From: Rostrohypoxylon terebratum
Lineage: Eukaryota; Ascomycota; Sordariomycetes; Xylariales; Hypoxylaceae
Assembly: GCA_022497145.1 (NCBI GenBank)
Contig: MU386062.1
Span: 1 to 27,250 of the forward strand
Direction: 5' to 3'
Length of the DNA stretch: 27,250 bases
This document shows, in pieces, positions 1-9,818 of the stretch (its first letter is position 1; each line of letters opens with the position of its first letter). Under the pieces are notes generated by a model. The model was not told where the DNA came from. It made no database searches and saw nothing but the letters and a program-made list of their open reading frames with translations. The translations under genes were made by a program, and so were the position numbers.

Positions 1-438
1 GGTCGGCTGGCAGATGCAGAAGCAATGTATAAGCGGGCACTAGAAGGTTACGAGAAAGCATGGGGACCAGAACATACATCGACACTCAACACGGTTAATA
101 ACCTAGGCCTACTTTATGCGGATCAAGGTCGGCTGGCAGATGCAGAAGCAATGTACAAGCGGGCATTGGAAGGCAAGGAGAAAGCATTGGGACCAGAATA
201 TACATCGACACTCAACACGGTTAATAACCTAGGCAGTCTTTATGCGAATCAAGGTCGGCTGGCAGATGCAGAAGCAATGTATAAGCGGGCACTAGAAGGT
301 TACGAGAAAGCATGGGGACCAGAACATACATCGACACTCGACACGGTCAATAACCTAGGCCTACTTTATGCGAATCAAGGTCGGCTGGCAGATGCAGAAG
401 CAATGTATAAGCGGGCACTAGAAGGTTACGAGAAAGCC
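1..438 (+). repeat. Tandem 126-bp coding repeat (42-aa TPR units)
   Basis: Units begin at 1, 127, 253 and 379, exactly 126 bp apart, so the array keeps the reading frame. The fourth unit diverges after about 60 bp. Units 1 and 3 differ at only about three positions, while unit 2 differs from unit 1 at about a dozen. This gives an A-B-A pattern suggesting duplication of a two-unit block or gene conversion. The array continues beyond the left edge of the window. Confidence 0.92.
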
Positions 439-651
439 TTGGGGATGGAAATTGTGAAAACTTACCCCCCGGCGTTGAATACTCTTGAAAATCTCGGACA
501 CCTTTTCTATCAACTGAATGACAAGGAAAAATCACGCCTGTATTTCCTTCGTGCAAAAGATGGGTGCCGGGCTGTCTTTGGCTCATCGAATAACCGATAT
601 AACAGAATCGTCTCTCAACTTCGACTTTTGCAAAGGGAGTCTTCTGGATAG
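1..651 (+). CDS. TPR-repeat protein, C-terminal part (NB-ARC/kinesin-light-chain-type TPR)
   Basis: The reading frame is open from the first base, so the 5' end of the gene lies outside the window; stop at 649-651. The protein is built of 42-residue tetratricopeptide units of the kinesin-light-chain type, with the recurring core GRLADAEAMYKRALEG and the linker TLNTVNNLG.LYA. After the last near-identical unit comes a divergent tail with NLGHLFYQLNDKEKS, which looks like a degenerate final TPR followed by a natural C-terminus. In fungi such arrays usually form the C-terminal sensor part of NB-ARC or NACHT (NLR-like) proteins and mediate protein binding. The N-terminal domains cannot be seen here, so the NLR assignment is inference. 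The relic of another gene of the same type at 3252-3638 supports it. Confidence 0.85.
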   Translation, partial: GRLADAEAMYKRALEGYEKAWGPEHTSTLNTVNNLGLLYADQGRLADAEAMYKRALEGKEKALGPEYTSTLNTVNNLGSLYANQGRLADAEAMYKRALEGYEKAWGPEHTSTLDTVNNLGLLYANQGRLADAEAMYKRALEGYEKALGMEIVKTYPPALNTLENLGHLFYQLNDKEKSRLYFLRAKDGCRAVFGSSNNRYNRIVSQLRLLQRESSG

Positions 652-1488
652 AAAACAGTTACAGTACAGTAATTTGTTTAAGAATTTGGGGATTACATCT
701 TTAAGGTATTGTAAGCTTATGCTACTGAAGCACATGGATAGGTATAATACGATATGAATTAAAGCTTATTTAGGGATGAGTTTATTACGTATATATAATA
801 TTATAGTGCCCAAGGTTGTATAAGAGTATAATCAGGACCAGTACTTGTGCTTATAAAAAGCTACGTTGCTATTGCTAAGCGTGCTGATGAAGGCCCGTAT
901 GTTGAAACTCTGATAGCGAAAAAAGAGAATATTAGTTTTGCTAGCGACTGTAGTTGTCTCCTACAAGAGTAAAACGCAGTAAATTAACCATTTTGACCTG
1001 GCTTTGCAAGACCCCCCCTTTTGTAACGATTTTAGAAAGCGATAGCACGGAAAGTATGTCTGCGGTGCTGCTATCGTCAGCGGGCGGTTCATCTACGTCC
1101 TGGCGAGCGCACTAGGGATGGTAACGAATATAATCTACCTCTCAGGCGTTCTAACTAGAATTACTTACGGAAGAGGATGTCATAGTGCGTGAATAGACTC
1201 CATTATGCAAGTGATGTATATTACTAAAGGGCATATTGCGACCGCTCGAAGGATGGGGAGCATTCCAATGCTACTAAAATAAATTTAAAAGTTTGCATAA
1301 ACAATTACTTTCTTATAATGTCCTGCTTGTCCACGATCGTAGTATCCAGGCCAACCAGCAATGAAGTACAGAATAGCTACACTATCCAGTCCATGAGTAT
1401 GTCTCTTGATTAGCAGAGACACCAAAACAGCAAGCTTCACGTAACATTATCCTTGCCCATCTAGACAGATGGCGACTTACAGTCAAGT
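652..1488. other. AT-rich intergenic region, no gene seen
   Basis: All frames are frequently interrupted and no protein family was recognised. There is a run of seven C at about 1012-1018 and AT-rich stretches such as 780-810. It separates the TPR gene from the BCS1-like fragment. Confidence 0.5.
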
Positions 1489-1917
1489 CTAGGTCTGCGT
1501 GTCACGTTGCTGCGATATCCATTCCTTGATAGATTGTGCTGCTAGGTGAGGCGTCCTTTTGTGGATGAGAAGGAACCCTTGGATCTGAGCAGGTGAGAAT
1601 TGTCTCTCCGGAATGCTTGAACTGTATTGTGTTGCGAGCTTGTCCAAGTTGGCCATGTTTTGGTTGTCCAATTGGGTATACATAGCGAGGAACAGTTTCT
1701 CAGCTTGTTCTTTGGTAGCATTCTCAAAGTGGACGTGAGAATCGATTCTCTTAGGACGCATTAGGGCTTCGTCGAGGTTTCCGGGGTGGTTGGTCGTCAT
1801 AATTAGTATGTGCCCCTCGCGACTACTTAGACCATCGATAGTATTGAATAGCGCAGACAGAGAAATTCCTTTTGCCTTGTCGGACGAAGCTTGATAATTT
1901 AGATAGGTTCTTACCCA
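1489..1917 (-). pseudogene. BCS1-like AAA ATPase, C-terminal fragment
   Basis: Reading the minus strand from 1917 down to the stop at 1489 gives DKAKGISLSALFNTIDGLSS, then REGHILIMTTNHPGNLDEAL and the C-terminal PERQFSPAQIQGFLLIHKR block. This is the second half of the AAA module of the fungal Bcs1-like family: the stretch after Walker B, the sensor-1 region ILIMTTNHP, the arginine-finger region and the C-terminal helical lid. Family members normally carry an N-terminal membrane segment, a BCS1_N domain and the Walker A/B motifs. None of these is found upstream, where the frame closes at a TAA at 1918-1920. The usual RPGR is RPKR here. The fragment is best read as a 5'-truncated gene relic. 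A split gene with a long unseen intron is possible but less likely. Confidence 0.72.
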
Positions 1918-2189
1918 TTAACCACCCTTTTAAATGCCATTTCGGCACCATTTTTATAAAGAGTTCATCATTAAGGCCAGTTATACGATGTTCTTTTTGG
2001 TAATAAACTGTAGACCACTTAAGCAGGCAGGTAAATCATATGACTAGCCTTATCGATTAACCTTTCCAAAAGAAAAAGTATTGCCGAAATGATCGTTTAA
2101 AAAAGGCACATAAGGGCCGTTGTTTTACTTAAAATCAAATAACTCCTGCCCTCGCTCCAACACGCCTCATTCGCATTCCACATTTCCCA

Positions 2190-3140
2190 ATGGCATCACC
2201 AGGTCACATTCGCGACTCAGTCAAGCAAATTGACGAGACCTCGTGGCTCATCGGAGGTAAACATATCGTACGCTACTTCCAAAGACCATATAAATGCGAA
2301 TGCCTCTTAAAGAACAGCAGGGATGGTTCGTGCTACACCCTTTCTGACGCCACTCCGACCTTGCCTGCTGCCGAGCCGATTCCCTCGGACAGTTATGTAC
2401 ACCAAATTCATGACGCTGGGGACTCGTCCGCGGTCTTCAGCTTCGGTGAAACGCTCATTCTTAAGGTCAAATCTACCAGTGAGGGCGGTCTGCAGGAACA
2501 CGATACACTAGTCTCCCTAGCCCAAAAGCAACTCAGCTTTAATATCCCCACGGTCTTATTCTGTTTTCAAGAGGCTAAAAGGACCTACCTTTTCGAACCT
2601 TATATGACTGGGAAAAGTCTCAACGAGGTTTGGTGGGATATGGACACGGATGGAAAGGAGCACCTGTCAACTCGCATTGCCTCTATTTGCTCGGAACTTG
2701 CAGCGTTCCCGCCGTCCGATATTATGATTTCAGTTGACTACAATTGGATGGACCCACTTCGTGAACCGGAGCAGCGCGATTGCAGTCCAGCGGCACTCAA
2801 GACGCATTGTACAAATTTAGGAATGGATTGTTCAAATTATGTATTTTCTCATAATGACCTTGGACCTACCAATATCCTGATCCATGGGGACCAGATTACA
2901 ATTATCGATTGGGATTTAGCTGGGTATTACCCCCTAGCATGGGTACGAACGAAGTTTGCCATCTGTGGTGCATTAGATATGGAACGGGTCAGCAATAATG
3001 GTACATAAACCGATAATGAATACAGGCTGCGAGTTGAGTGGAAGCTCGGAGACATGGGATTCCCAGAAGTCACAGGTGCATATAATGAATTATGGAAGAC
3101 GCGTTTGGAAGAGTGGAAGAAACGACGACTATGGCTTTAA
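2190..3140 (+). pseudogene. APH-family phosphotransferase with a premature stop
   Basis: The intact frame 2190-3008 encodes 272 residues of an aminoglycoside-phosphotransferase/choline-kinase-fold protein, a large family in fungi with mostly unknown substrates. A nucleotide-site lysine in LILKVK (about residue 92) and a following Glu (about 103) are visible. The catalytic loop is HNDLGPTN at 221-228 and the metal-binding motif is IIDWD at 238-242. After the TAA at 3006-3008 the same frame stays open to a TAA at 3138-3140 and reads like the normal C-terminus of the family (NEYRLRVEWKLGDMGFPEVT and a Trp-rich end). The stop therefore looks like a nonsense mutation removing about 43 residues. 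A 25-nt intron covering it would be too short. The kinase core is complete, so a shortened product might still fold. Confidence 0.75.
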
Positions 3141-3251
3141 ATGGGAGGGCCCTACTACAGCCCCTTGTCTATCACGTCGGAATATATCAAGATGGTATCA
3201 ACTTCAGCTTCTTGCTCGCGCAAGCAACCTTGGTACTCACGAGGAGCGGAA

Positions 3252-3638
3252 AGCTTCGGCAAAATGGATAATGGGGTCTATATTCGATTCGGGGAGAACA
3301 GGGACATTTGGGCAAGGTACCTCCCACATGGATAAGTAGTATTAAAATTTCGAGGAGAGTCTGCTGGTGAAGAGACTTATCTTCTTTTCGATGTGGCGGA
3401 GAGTTACTCCCAGCTTGGCAAGTACAACGAGGCAGAACAGATGTACTAGCAGACATTAGAGCTGAGCGAACCTGCAATGCCTCCCAATCATTGGGGAGCA
3501 ACGAGCTATATACTACGACAAGATACGATCCGAAACATATTGGGACATCTACTAGATGTCGACAAGATTTACGACACACAGAAGTTCCTAATCAGCCAAG
3601 AGCAGAAACAATGTCCGCTTCACGTTTTCGAGTGACAA
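3252..3638 (+). pseudogene. NB-ARC/TPR gene relic with in-frame stops
   Basis: One frame reads ENRDIWARYLPHG, stop, VVLKFRGESAGEETYLLFDV, then AESYSQLGKYNEAEQMY, stop, QTLELSE, and ends in a TGA at 3636-3638. The YLPH...VL...F signature followed by a TPR unit (SQLGKYNEAEQMY) is the usual junction between the helical linker and the first TPR in fungal NB-ARC/TPR proteins. Two internal stops, TAA at 3333-3335 and TAG at 3447-3449, stand where the family would have coding residues. The order of motifs is preserved, so this is a decayed copy, not chance. The portion upstream of about 3252 is not clearly assignable and may be frameshifted. Confidence 0.65.
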
Positions 3639-5361
3639 AAAGGCGATGATGGTACTGATGAAGAGTGGGGACAGGTAGGCAGCATTGCGCCCAGTTCAGA
3701 ATGCCCGGTATATCTAAGCGATTGGAGAATCAAGATGACGTGTCACGGCGAGAATCTTATCCGGAAATATATGAGGAGCTTTGAAAATAATTTGCTCGGC
3801 ATACATCCGATCGTCGTACCTAATACGCTCAAAAACATGGTTTTGGGATTCCTCTCCAGGTGTGGAGCATCTACGGTTTGAGCTAGCGGCCAGACCTCAG
3901 CAGCAGCGTCGCCCGGAGTAACAACTACAGGGAAGGGAAAACGACCGATCGAAGCTACTGAACAGTATCGGCATCCGCAGAAAGCTGGCTTCGCTCGCCT
4001 GGACATATCTAATGCCCTTGTCTTACTTATGCTCGCTCTCGGCGAGATTTGTCTCCATAGAGGCGAGTTACCGAATGTGGTTCGGCCGGGCGACCAGGCA
4101 CAAAAGCAAAACTTAGATGGGATCCCTGGCCTTGCATGTTTCACGCTCGCGGTAGATGGCATCCGGGATCATATGGCCGGCTTCACGCTGGACCATGTTC
4201 GAATGCAAATCCTAGCCGGGCTATACCATGCGCAACTTTGCCGCGTTATGGAAAGTTGGTCGTACATCAATCTCGCGAGTCGGACGTTGGAAGCGATTCT
4301 TCAAACGTAAGTCCATAGCATGTCATGGATAATTGAGACACTAACTAATTTTGAAGACGGTTTCTGCATAGTCTCTCAAGGCAGGATGATTCCAAGTCAT
4401 CTCCTGAGGATTTTGAATTGTCATTTATATTTTGGACATGTTTTCAACTAGAATGGTGAGCTTCTCTGCCAACGTTATCACATCCAATATTGATAAAACT
4501 TTCTAGCGAAATTCTTGAGGAGTTGTCGCTTCCCCAATCGAACTTAGCAAAATATCGCGATTTCGTACCGTACCCAAACGCTCAAATTGCCACGGATTGG
4601 GGTTTTCCGCCACCCGCCATTGACGCCTATCTGGCTCATATTTATCTTCGGGTTGAATCGAACCAGGCGTACAGCTGGCTATACAATTCGACGACCAGCT
4701 ATTATTGCGAAGCAATGGGTAAGGCTATGAATAGCATCCAGAGCGCGGTAAAGCATTCTAGGAATAAATGGTTACCTCCACGTTACCAGTGGAAGGATAG
4801 CGATCCTCCACCTAGTGATTTGCTATCCGCACGCCTTCGTGCGAGGTATTGGCACTTGCAGGCTCTCCTCTATCGAAGGTTCCTCCTGATGCTCTTCTCA
4901 GAAAGCCAAAGGAAGACTCTTCGTCCTGACTTCCAGCGTGTCATAGCTCGTCAGGCCGTGCAAGCCCTTATTGAAAGCACTCGGGCATTCCACGTCGTAG
5001 GATACAGCGATCGGTTCATTTTTACGAATATTTTTGGAACTGCTCAAACGTACGTCTTCATCACCACGGCGCCAATACGGCCGACTAGATTTATGAATAC
5101 TAACGATCTAGTCAATGGGGTAACCTCCTAATGCTGGCTGCTTGCTATAAAATCAAGACTCTTCGCGAGTTCATTGATCGGGAGACCCTATCTACTCTAT
5201 TTACATGGGCTATATCCTTTTTCCAAACAATCGCTCATCCAGGCAGTGTATTGATGGCCGAGTTAAATATCCTCATTGCCTTAGAGAAAGACTTAAGCCT
5301 CACGCGCAATGATAGCAGAGAGGTGCCGCCGCCGACTGTTGGGACGCGGGATATTACATAA
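3639..5361 (+). pseudogene. Fungal-specific transcription factor, 5'-truncated, one in-frame stop
   Basis: The remaining sequence is the middle-homology part of a fungal Zn2Cys6-type regulator. Motifs in order are EEWGQVGSIAPSSECP, the NNLLGIHPIVVP block, ISNALVLLMLALGEICLHRG, the DGIPGLACFTLA block, ILAGLYHAQLCRVMESWSYI, FWTCFQLECEILEELSLP, LRARYWHLQALLYRRFLL and LREFIDRETLSTLF. Three introns can be placed: 4307-4356 (branch CTAAC), 4456-4506 and 5050-5111 (branch CTAAC); all exon phases agree. No Cys6 zinc cluster is found upstream; the frame runs directly back into the TPR relic. A TGA at 3879-3881 interrupts the linker before the LVLLMLALGE block. Without a DNA-binding domain it is probably non-functional. 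An ATG at 4029 could start a headless product. Such regulators often control neighbouring metabolic genes, but no target can be read from the sequence. Confidence 0.72.
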
Positions 5362-6271
5362 CGTATGATTACGGAACATACGTAGTAGTCAAGAGGGTTG
5401 GTTGGGTTAGTCTGAGCTTAAGCTTGTCGTCCAACGTACACATACACGATCAAACAAGAATAACAGAATCAGAACGAATCATCGATGTTTTGTGTTTTTT
5501 CTCTAGCTGTACAGTATCATTATTAGACTAATTACCGGTAGTAATTAAACTTTCGCCGACATCATTTTACGTGTAGTTAACAAGTACCATCATTTCTACA
5601 AGTTATGATATTACGTGGTTAATGAAATTCGCGATATATATAGTAGGTACTTAAGTATACATTACTATCATGATTATTATTTAACTATCGATTGATTATC
5701 TGTTTTTTTAAAAAGGTCTTCACGAATAATTACTCAAAATAGTTTAAAATTCTGGTTAGAAATATTTTATTAGTAAAATAACAATATTATATGTAACAAA
5801 TATACCGGCGATATACTAGACTTTGACTTAGTTTCAACTCATACTTTGTTTGGTTAAGAATACTTACGACAAGCTCAACACTTGTAGTGTTAAATTGTTG
5901 CAGTGAGTCGCATCAGGCTAAGCTGTGGCCTCCAAGTCATGGAGTATAAATTAAACTCAAATTCTCAAAAGTTGTATTCACATTTACGACACTGTTCTAT
6001 ACCACGTGACCTCTACCGATCTAGGTCAAACTCCACCGTGAACGTGATCTATTAGTCGGTGTATTCGTCGGGTATCATTATAGTTATGAAATGGGGCGCC
6101 AGGCGCGAATATGAGTTGGCGGTCAGAAAAGGGGAGGTTGACTGAGTTGCCGGATCGCCCACTCCACGAGCCAAACTACGGTCCTGAAAATTCCCTGGTG
6201 ACCTTATGATACAGCTCTGCTCACCTCAGCAGATATATCCATCAAAGTGTTAAGTACTCATCATAGATCCA
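5362..6271. other. AT-rich intergenic region, no gene seen
   Basis: The stretch 5480-6000 is strongly AT-rich with short TA runs and stop codons in all frames. No protein family, tRNA or clear transposon end was recognised. It separates the decaying left segment from the conserved PEX16 gene, so it may be the boundary between accessory and core sequence (inference). Confidence 0.5.
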
Positions 6272-7435
6272 TTAAGCACTAGTGCTGAAATAATAGTTCT
6301 CCCAAAGGTACTCGTAGTCCTCCAATATACCAGAAACAATACTAGGCATGCGACGACGTACTCCGCGGATAACGTTCCTCGTAACATTTTCGTAGAAGGC
6401 ACCTCTCATAGTCCACCAGCCGGCCGCCCAATATCTCTTGCCCCACTCTTCGTTCTCGAGGGCGGTGCTGCGTAGGCCTCTCTCGCGCAGCTGCCGTGCT
6501 GCGTATTCCATGCTGATACCAATGAGCCAGGGCGTCCAAGATCTCTTGTTCTTGCTCCTTGACATGGCAATGGCGTATGCCAAGGGGGCAAGGATGTGTA
6601 GTATCTCAGCAGTCTGGCCAGGACGAGAGAGTGTGTTGAGAAGCTTCGCCGCAGGTTTGATATCGTCTGCCGTTAGGACCCTACCCATCAAGTATGAGCC
6701 AATATCGCTAGGGTTTGGTAAACTGGGAAGACTAGAGCCTGTTCGTGGCATCATCCATTCATGTTCGTAGACAGCCTTAGCAGGCTCGTTAGTTTCTGTT
6801 GTATCCTCGCCCATTAGCTCCTTTAGAGTATCCTCATCAGTCGAGTCGACATCCGGCGGGATTGGTTCGCGTTCGGGTAGAGTCGGTGTGACGAGAGGTC
6901 TGGAGTTGGTGACTCTCATTAGTAGTAACCGGCAGACAGCCTTGATAATCTCCAAGACAATAACTACGCGCCATCGAATCCTCTCCCCTTTCCTCTTGGC
7001 AGCCATCTCCCATAGCAGCTCCGTATATTGCACTATCTGCAACAGCAATGCTATCCTCCGATATAATCTGCTCTTGGCTGTCCAGAATCTAGTGTACCGC
7101 GTGTGAGGGGTTGGTATCTTTGGGGAAAGCCCGGGTATCTTGGTAACAGCGCCTCGGAGAACAGCATCATGATAGAGAGATAGCAATTGGATGCCGGAAT
7201 GTAGAGTCTCCGAGGCAATCTCAGCATCGCGAAATCGACCAGGGATGATATATGTTAAAGATCGCAAGGCACTCTCAATCTGTGACACTTGATGGGCGTT
7301 TTTTGTGATGAAATCACCATACATATGTAGCCATTGAGGCGGCAGGGAGAGCATGCTCTGAATGGGGTTCTTTGATTGAGGTTTACTGGGCGGACGCGAT
7401 GCACTACCTCTAGAGTGATCTGCGGGTATCGACAT
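6272..7435 (-). CDS. PEX16: Peroxisomal membrane protein Pex16
   Basis: A single-exon gene of 387 residues on the minus strand. Family landmarks are the N-terminal WLHMYGDFITKNAHQVSQIE, the Pex16 signature GRFRDAEIASETLHSGIQLL (about residues 66-85), the basic RLYRRIALLLQIVQYTELLW helix and the C-terminal WWTMRGAFYENVTRN region. Pex16 is an integral peroxisomal membrane protein. In mammals and plants it acts early in peroxisome membrane assembly as a Pex3/Pex19 partner; in filamentous fungi it also affects peroxisome number. The start at 7433-7435 has A at -3. The frame stays open 72 codons upstream, but that extension is low-complexity (FFFLLPPYGFFFL...) and reads as transcribed leader. The length fits fungal Pex16, no defect is seen, and it looks like a core gene. 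Confidence 0.92.
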   Translation of the reverse strand: MSIPADHSRGSASRPPSKPQSKNPIQSMLSLPPQWLHMYGDFITKNAHQVSQIESALRSLTYIIPGRFRDAEIASETLHSGIQLLSLYHDAVLRGAVTKIPGLSPKIPTPHTRYTRFWTAKSRLYRRIALLLQIVQYTELLWEMAAKRKGERIRWRVVIVLEIIKAVCRLLLMRVTNSRPLVTPTLPEREPIPPDVDSTDEDTLKELMGEDTTETNEPAKAVYEHEWMMPRTGSSLPSLPNPSDIGSYLMGRVLTADDIKPAAKLLNTLSRPGQTAEILHILAPLAYAIAMSRSKNKRSWTPWLIGISMEYAARQLRERGLRSTALENEEWGKRYWAAGWWTMRGAFYENVTRNVIRGVRRRMPSIVSGILEDYEYLWENYYFSTSA

Positions 7436-7968
7436 TGTGGATGGACGGTTGATGGCGGATGGTGGATGGTGGATGGAAGACGGTAGAGGGTGGATTGTTA
7501 AGCGTTGGACTGTAACGGATGTGGTATTAAGGAATAAAGCGAATAAATTAAAAAAAAATCGAATTAAAAAGTACAACGACACTAGAAAGAAGAATCCATA
7601 TGGTGGGAGAAGGAAGAAAAAAGAAGGAGTGTGCGGTTCGAAGCTGCGCAATTGATTCGATTGATTGATGAAAAAGTGGAAGTTACGATGATGAGGTGTC
7701 CACGAAATGGGAAATTATCGGGTCCCGTCCCCATTCAACCCATTTCGCGCGTTCCTGCTACACTGCTACACACGCTCCTGCTTCACGCTCCTGCCGCTGC
7801 CGAGCCGAGGCTCAGCTGAGATAACGCGCTTAGGCCACTTTAGGCAGTAACTCTTATCGTTATCGTGATGCGGAGAGATAAGATAAGACATACTCAAAAT
7901 GACGCTCAGTGGAATTCAATTGACTAGACTGAACATTGATGGTTTTCAATGTTTCAATGTTTCTTCAA
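7436..7968. promoter_or_regulatory. PEX16 upstream region / 3' flank of the monooxygenase
   Basis: This 533-bp spacer lies between the PEX16 start and the stop of the next minus-strand gene. It contains a GGATGGT tandem run at 7457-7476, which reads on the PEX16 sense strand as a pyrimidine/CCATCC-rich leader, and a purine-rich A/G stretch at about 7585-7630. It also holds a TATCGTTATCGTGATG segment at 7855-7870. No gene is recognised here. Confidence 0.45.
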
Positions 7969-9818
7969 CTATTTTACATAAACTTGTTCCAGATACTTTT
8001 TCCACCCGTCTCCCTCTCCGACATATCCAATGTACATGTCAGGTCTTACTACAACGACAAAGTCGTCTTCAGTAGCAACCGCGTTTGATGAGAATACGCT
8101 TACGCTTGTCTCGTTGTTCGATCCCTTGTCATGCCCCTTGGTTTCCATCTGGGCTCCGTCACTGGGACGGAGAATAAAATAAGTGCAGATACTTCCGAAT
8201 AACATCTGAACATCCTGCTTCCCCAGGAAAATGACCAGATATTTACCATATGAAATTATCGAATATAATCGAATTGTCTCATTACTTCCGACAGGAGCTA
8301 GCCAAATATCCGGGCATCGTTTGCCTGCTTTCCATATACCTCGTTCGGATTCCGCGATCAATTCAGATCCGACCCCATCATAGGAGATTCCCATGCCTAT
8401 TTAAATGTCAGTTTGTAATAACGACCAGAATCTGGCAGGATGAGTCCTTTACCTGTTATATATCCGGCATTCTTCTCAATGGTCGAAACATATTGCTTAG
8501 CAGTGTGTACGGTATCTCGGACCAGAGCTGCTGCGACGTCAATGACTTCCTGTGCTACAGCCCGGCGTTCCGTATCGTAACTTCGGATCAATTTGGCGGC
8601 ACCGCCAGGATTTAGCCCCGCATTCTTCACAGCGGCGACAACACGCCAGCTGAGCGCGAATGCATCAGCAATGCCAGTGTTCAAGCCTTGGCCTCCGTTT
8701 ACAGAATGAACATGGGCCGCATCGCCTGCTAAGATTATACGGCCAGCTCCTTGTTTGGAGACGAACGTAGAGGCAATCCGTTCTTTCACTAAACGACAAT
8801 ACGTCTTGTTAGATCCCCTTTGTTTCGAGGGTTTCCCGTGGTAAGATGCATGCTCACCGTCAAATGTACTAAACCACTCCGTTCTAACAAAATCAATTCT
8901 GTGAGGTGACATATGCTCCCTAATAGATTTTTCGGCTCTTTGTTGTGTGATGTCACCATCAAGAAGCACGTAGAACCTCGCCATCCCGCGCTCACGGGGA
9001 ATCCATGATATTCGCGACTGCCCTCTAAGTTGGAACGTAATAATCTCTGAGCAGACGGGGAAGTCGGTGTCGATGAAGGTGTCAAGGACCGCCCAAACCA
9101 TTTCAGGTTTTGTTCCTGTAAAGTTGATGTTTAAGGCCTGTCGAACAGTCGACCGTGCACCATCGGCTGCGATGGCATATTTACTCGAAATTTTCCGGCC
9201 ACGATCTGTATTGAGCACGACACCGCATTCCGTCTCGGAGATACTAATGACCTTTTCCTGGTAGTAAACGGGTACTTCTAGATGATCTCGGAGTACATGT
9301 TCCACCACAGACTGGCCGATCATCAAGAAATTGGGATGAAAACAGTGCTGGAGCGATGTCCACCAATGACTTTGGCGAGATTTGAAATTCCCGTCTGAGA
9401 ATGTCGAGCTAGCTGGGTTCGGTGAGTTAACGGACCACTTCAACTTATAAGACTACTTACTATTACACTTTATCCCCAATGGAAGCAGCTCATTGAGAAC
9501 TCCAACAACTTCGAGATATTGTTGTGTGCGCGCGTTCAAAGCATCTGCTCGGCCTACTATCAACGGCCCAGGCTTCGCATCTAGAACCCCGTCAGGAAGT
9601 TGATATATTCATGGCAGTGTAGCAACAACACACCTATGATCCTTACAGATAGTCCTAGTCGGCTTGCAAGGAGCCCAGAGAGTAATCCTGTGGGACCGCC
9701 TTATCAACTAAACGTCAGCATATCTTGTGGTGCCTCGTGGTGGATTTGGAAGCAAACCTCCGATGATCGCTAGATCAACCTGCTCCTCGGCCTCGAAGGC
9801 CTGATCATTTTGCGTCAT
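7969..9818 (-). CDS. FAD-dependent aromatic monooxygenase (PheA/TfdB, phenol-hydroxylase-like)
   Basis: Six exons on the minus strand can be joined in phase: 9758-9818, 9634-9699, 9461-9580, 8858-9412, 8453-8788 and 7969-8396, giving 521 residues. Introns are 58, 53, 48, 69 and 56 nt with GT..AG ends. The intron at 8789-8857 is 69 nt without in-frame stops, so the frame stays open if it is ignored. It is called because it starts GTGAGC, holds CTAAC, and its removal restores STFDVKERIAS. Flavin motifs are the Rossmann GGGPTG (20-25) with Asp43, GRADALNART (52-61), the DG motif AADGARSTVR (164-173) and the GD motif GDAAHVHSVNGGQGLNTG (from about 289). The C-terminal ~120 residues match the thioredoxin-like tail position of phenol hydroxylases. 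It should use NAD(P)H and O2 to hydroxylate an aromatic substrate; the substrate is unknown. It is transcribed divergently from the isocyanide synthase gene. Confidence 0.88.

Noticed and set aside
3006..3030. Intron explaining the stop in the phosphotransferase
   Set aside because: The only GT..AG pair covering the TAA is about 25 nt, below the usable minimum in fungi.
5700..5800. Transposon remnant in the AT-rich spacer
   Set aside because: No terminal repeats, target duplication or transposase-like frame could be found; AT-richness alone is not enough.
7436..7651. 72-codon N-terminal extension of Pex16
   Set aside because: It is open but low-complexity (Phe-, Leu- and His/Pro-rich). The downstream ATG at 7433-7435 has a good context and gives the normal protein length, so the extension is read as leader.
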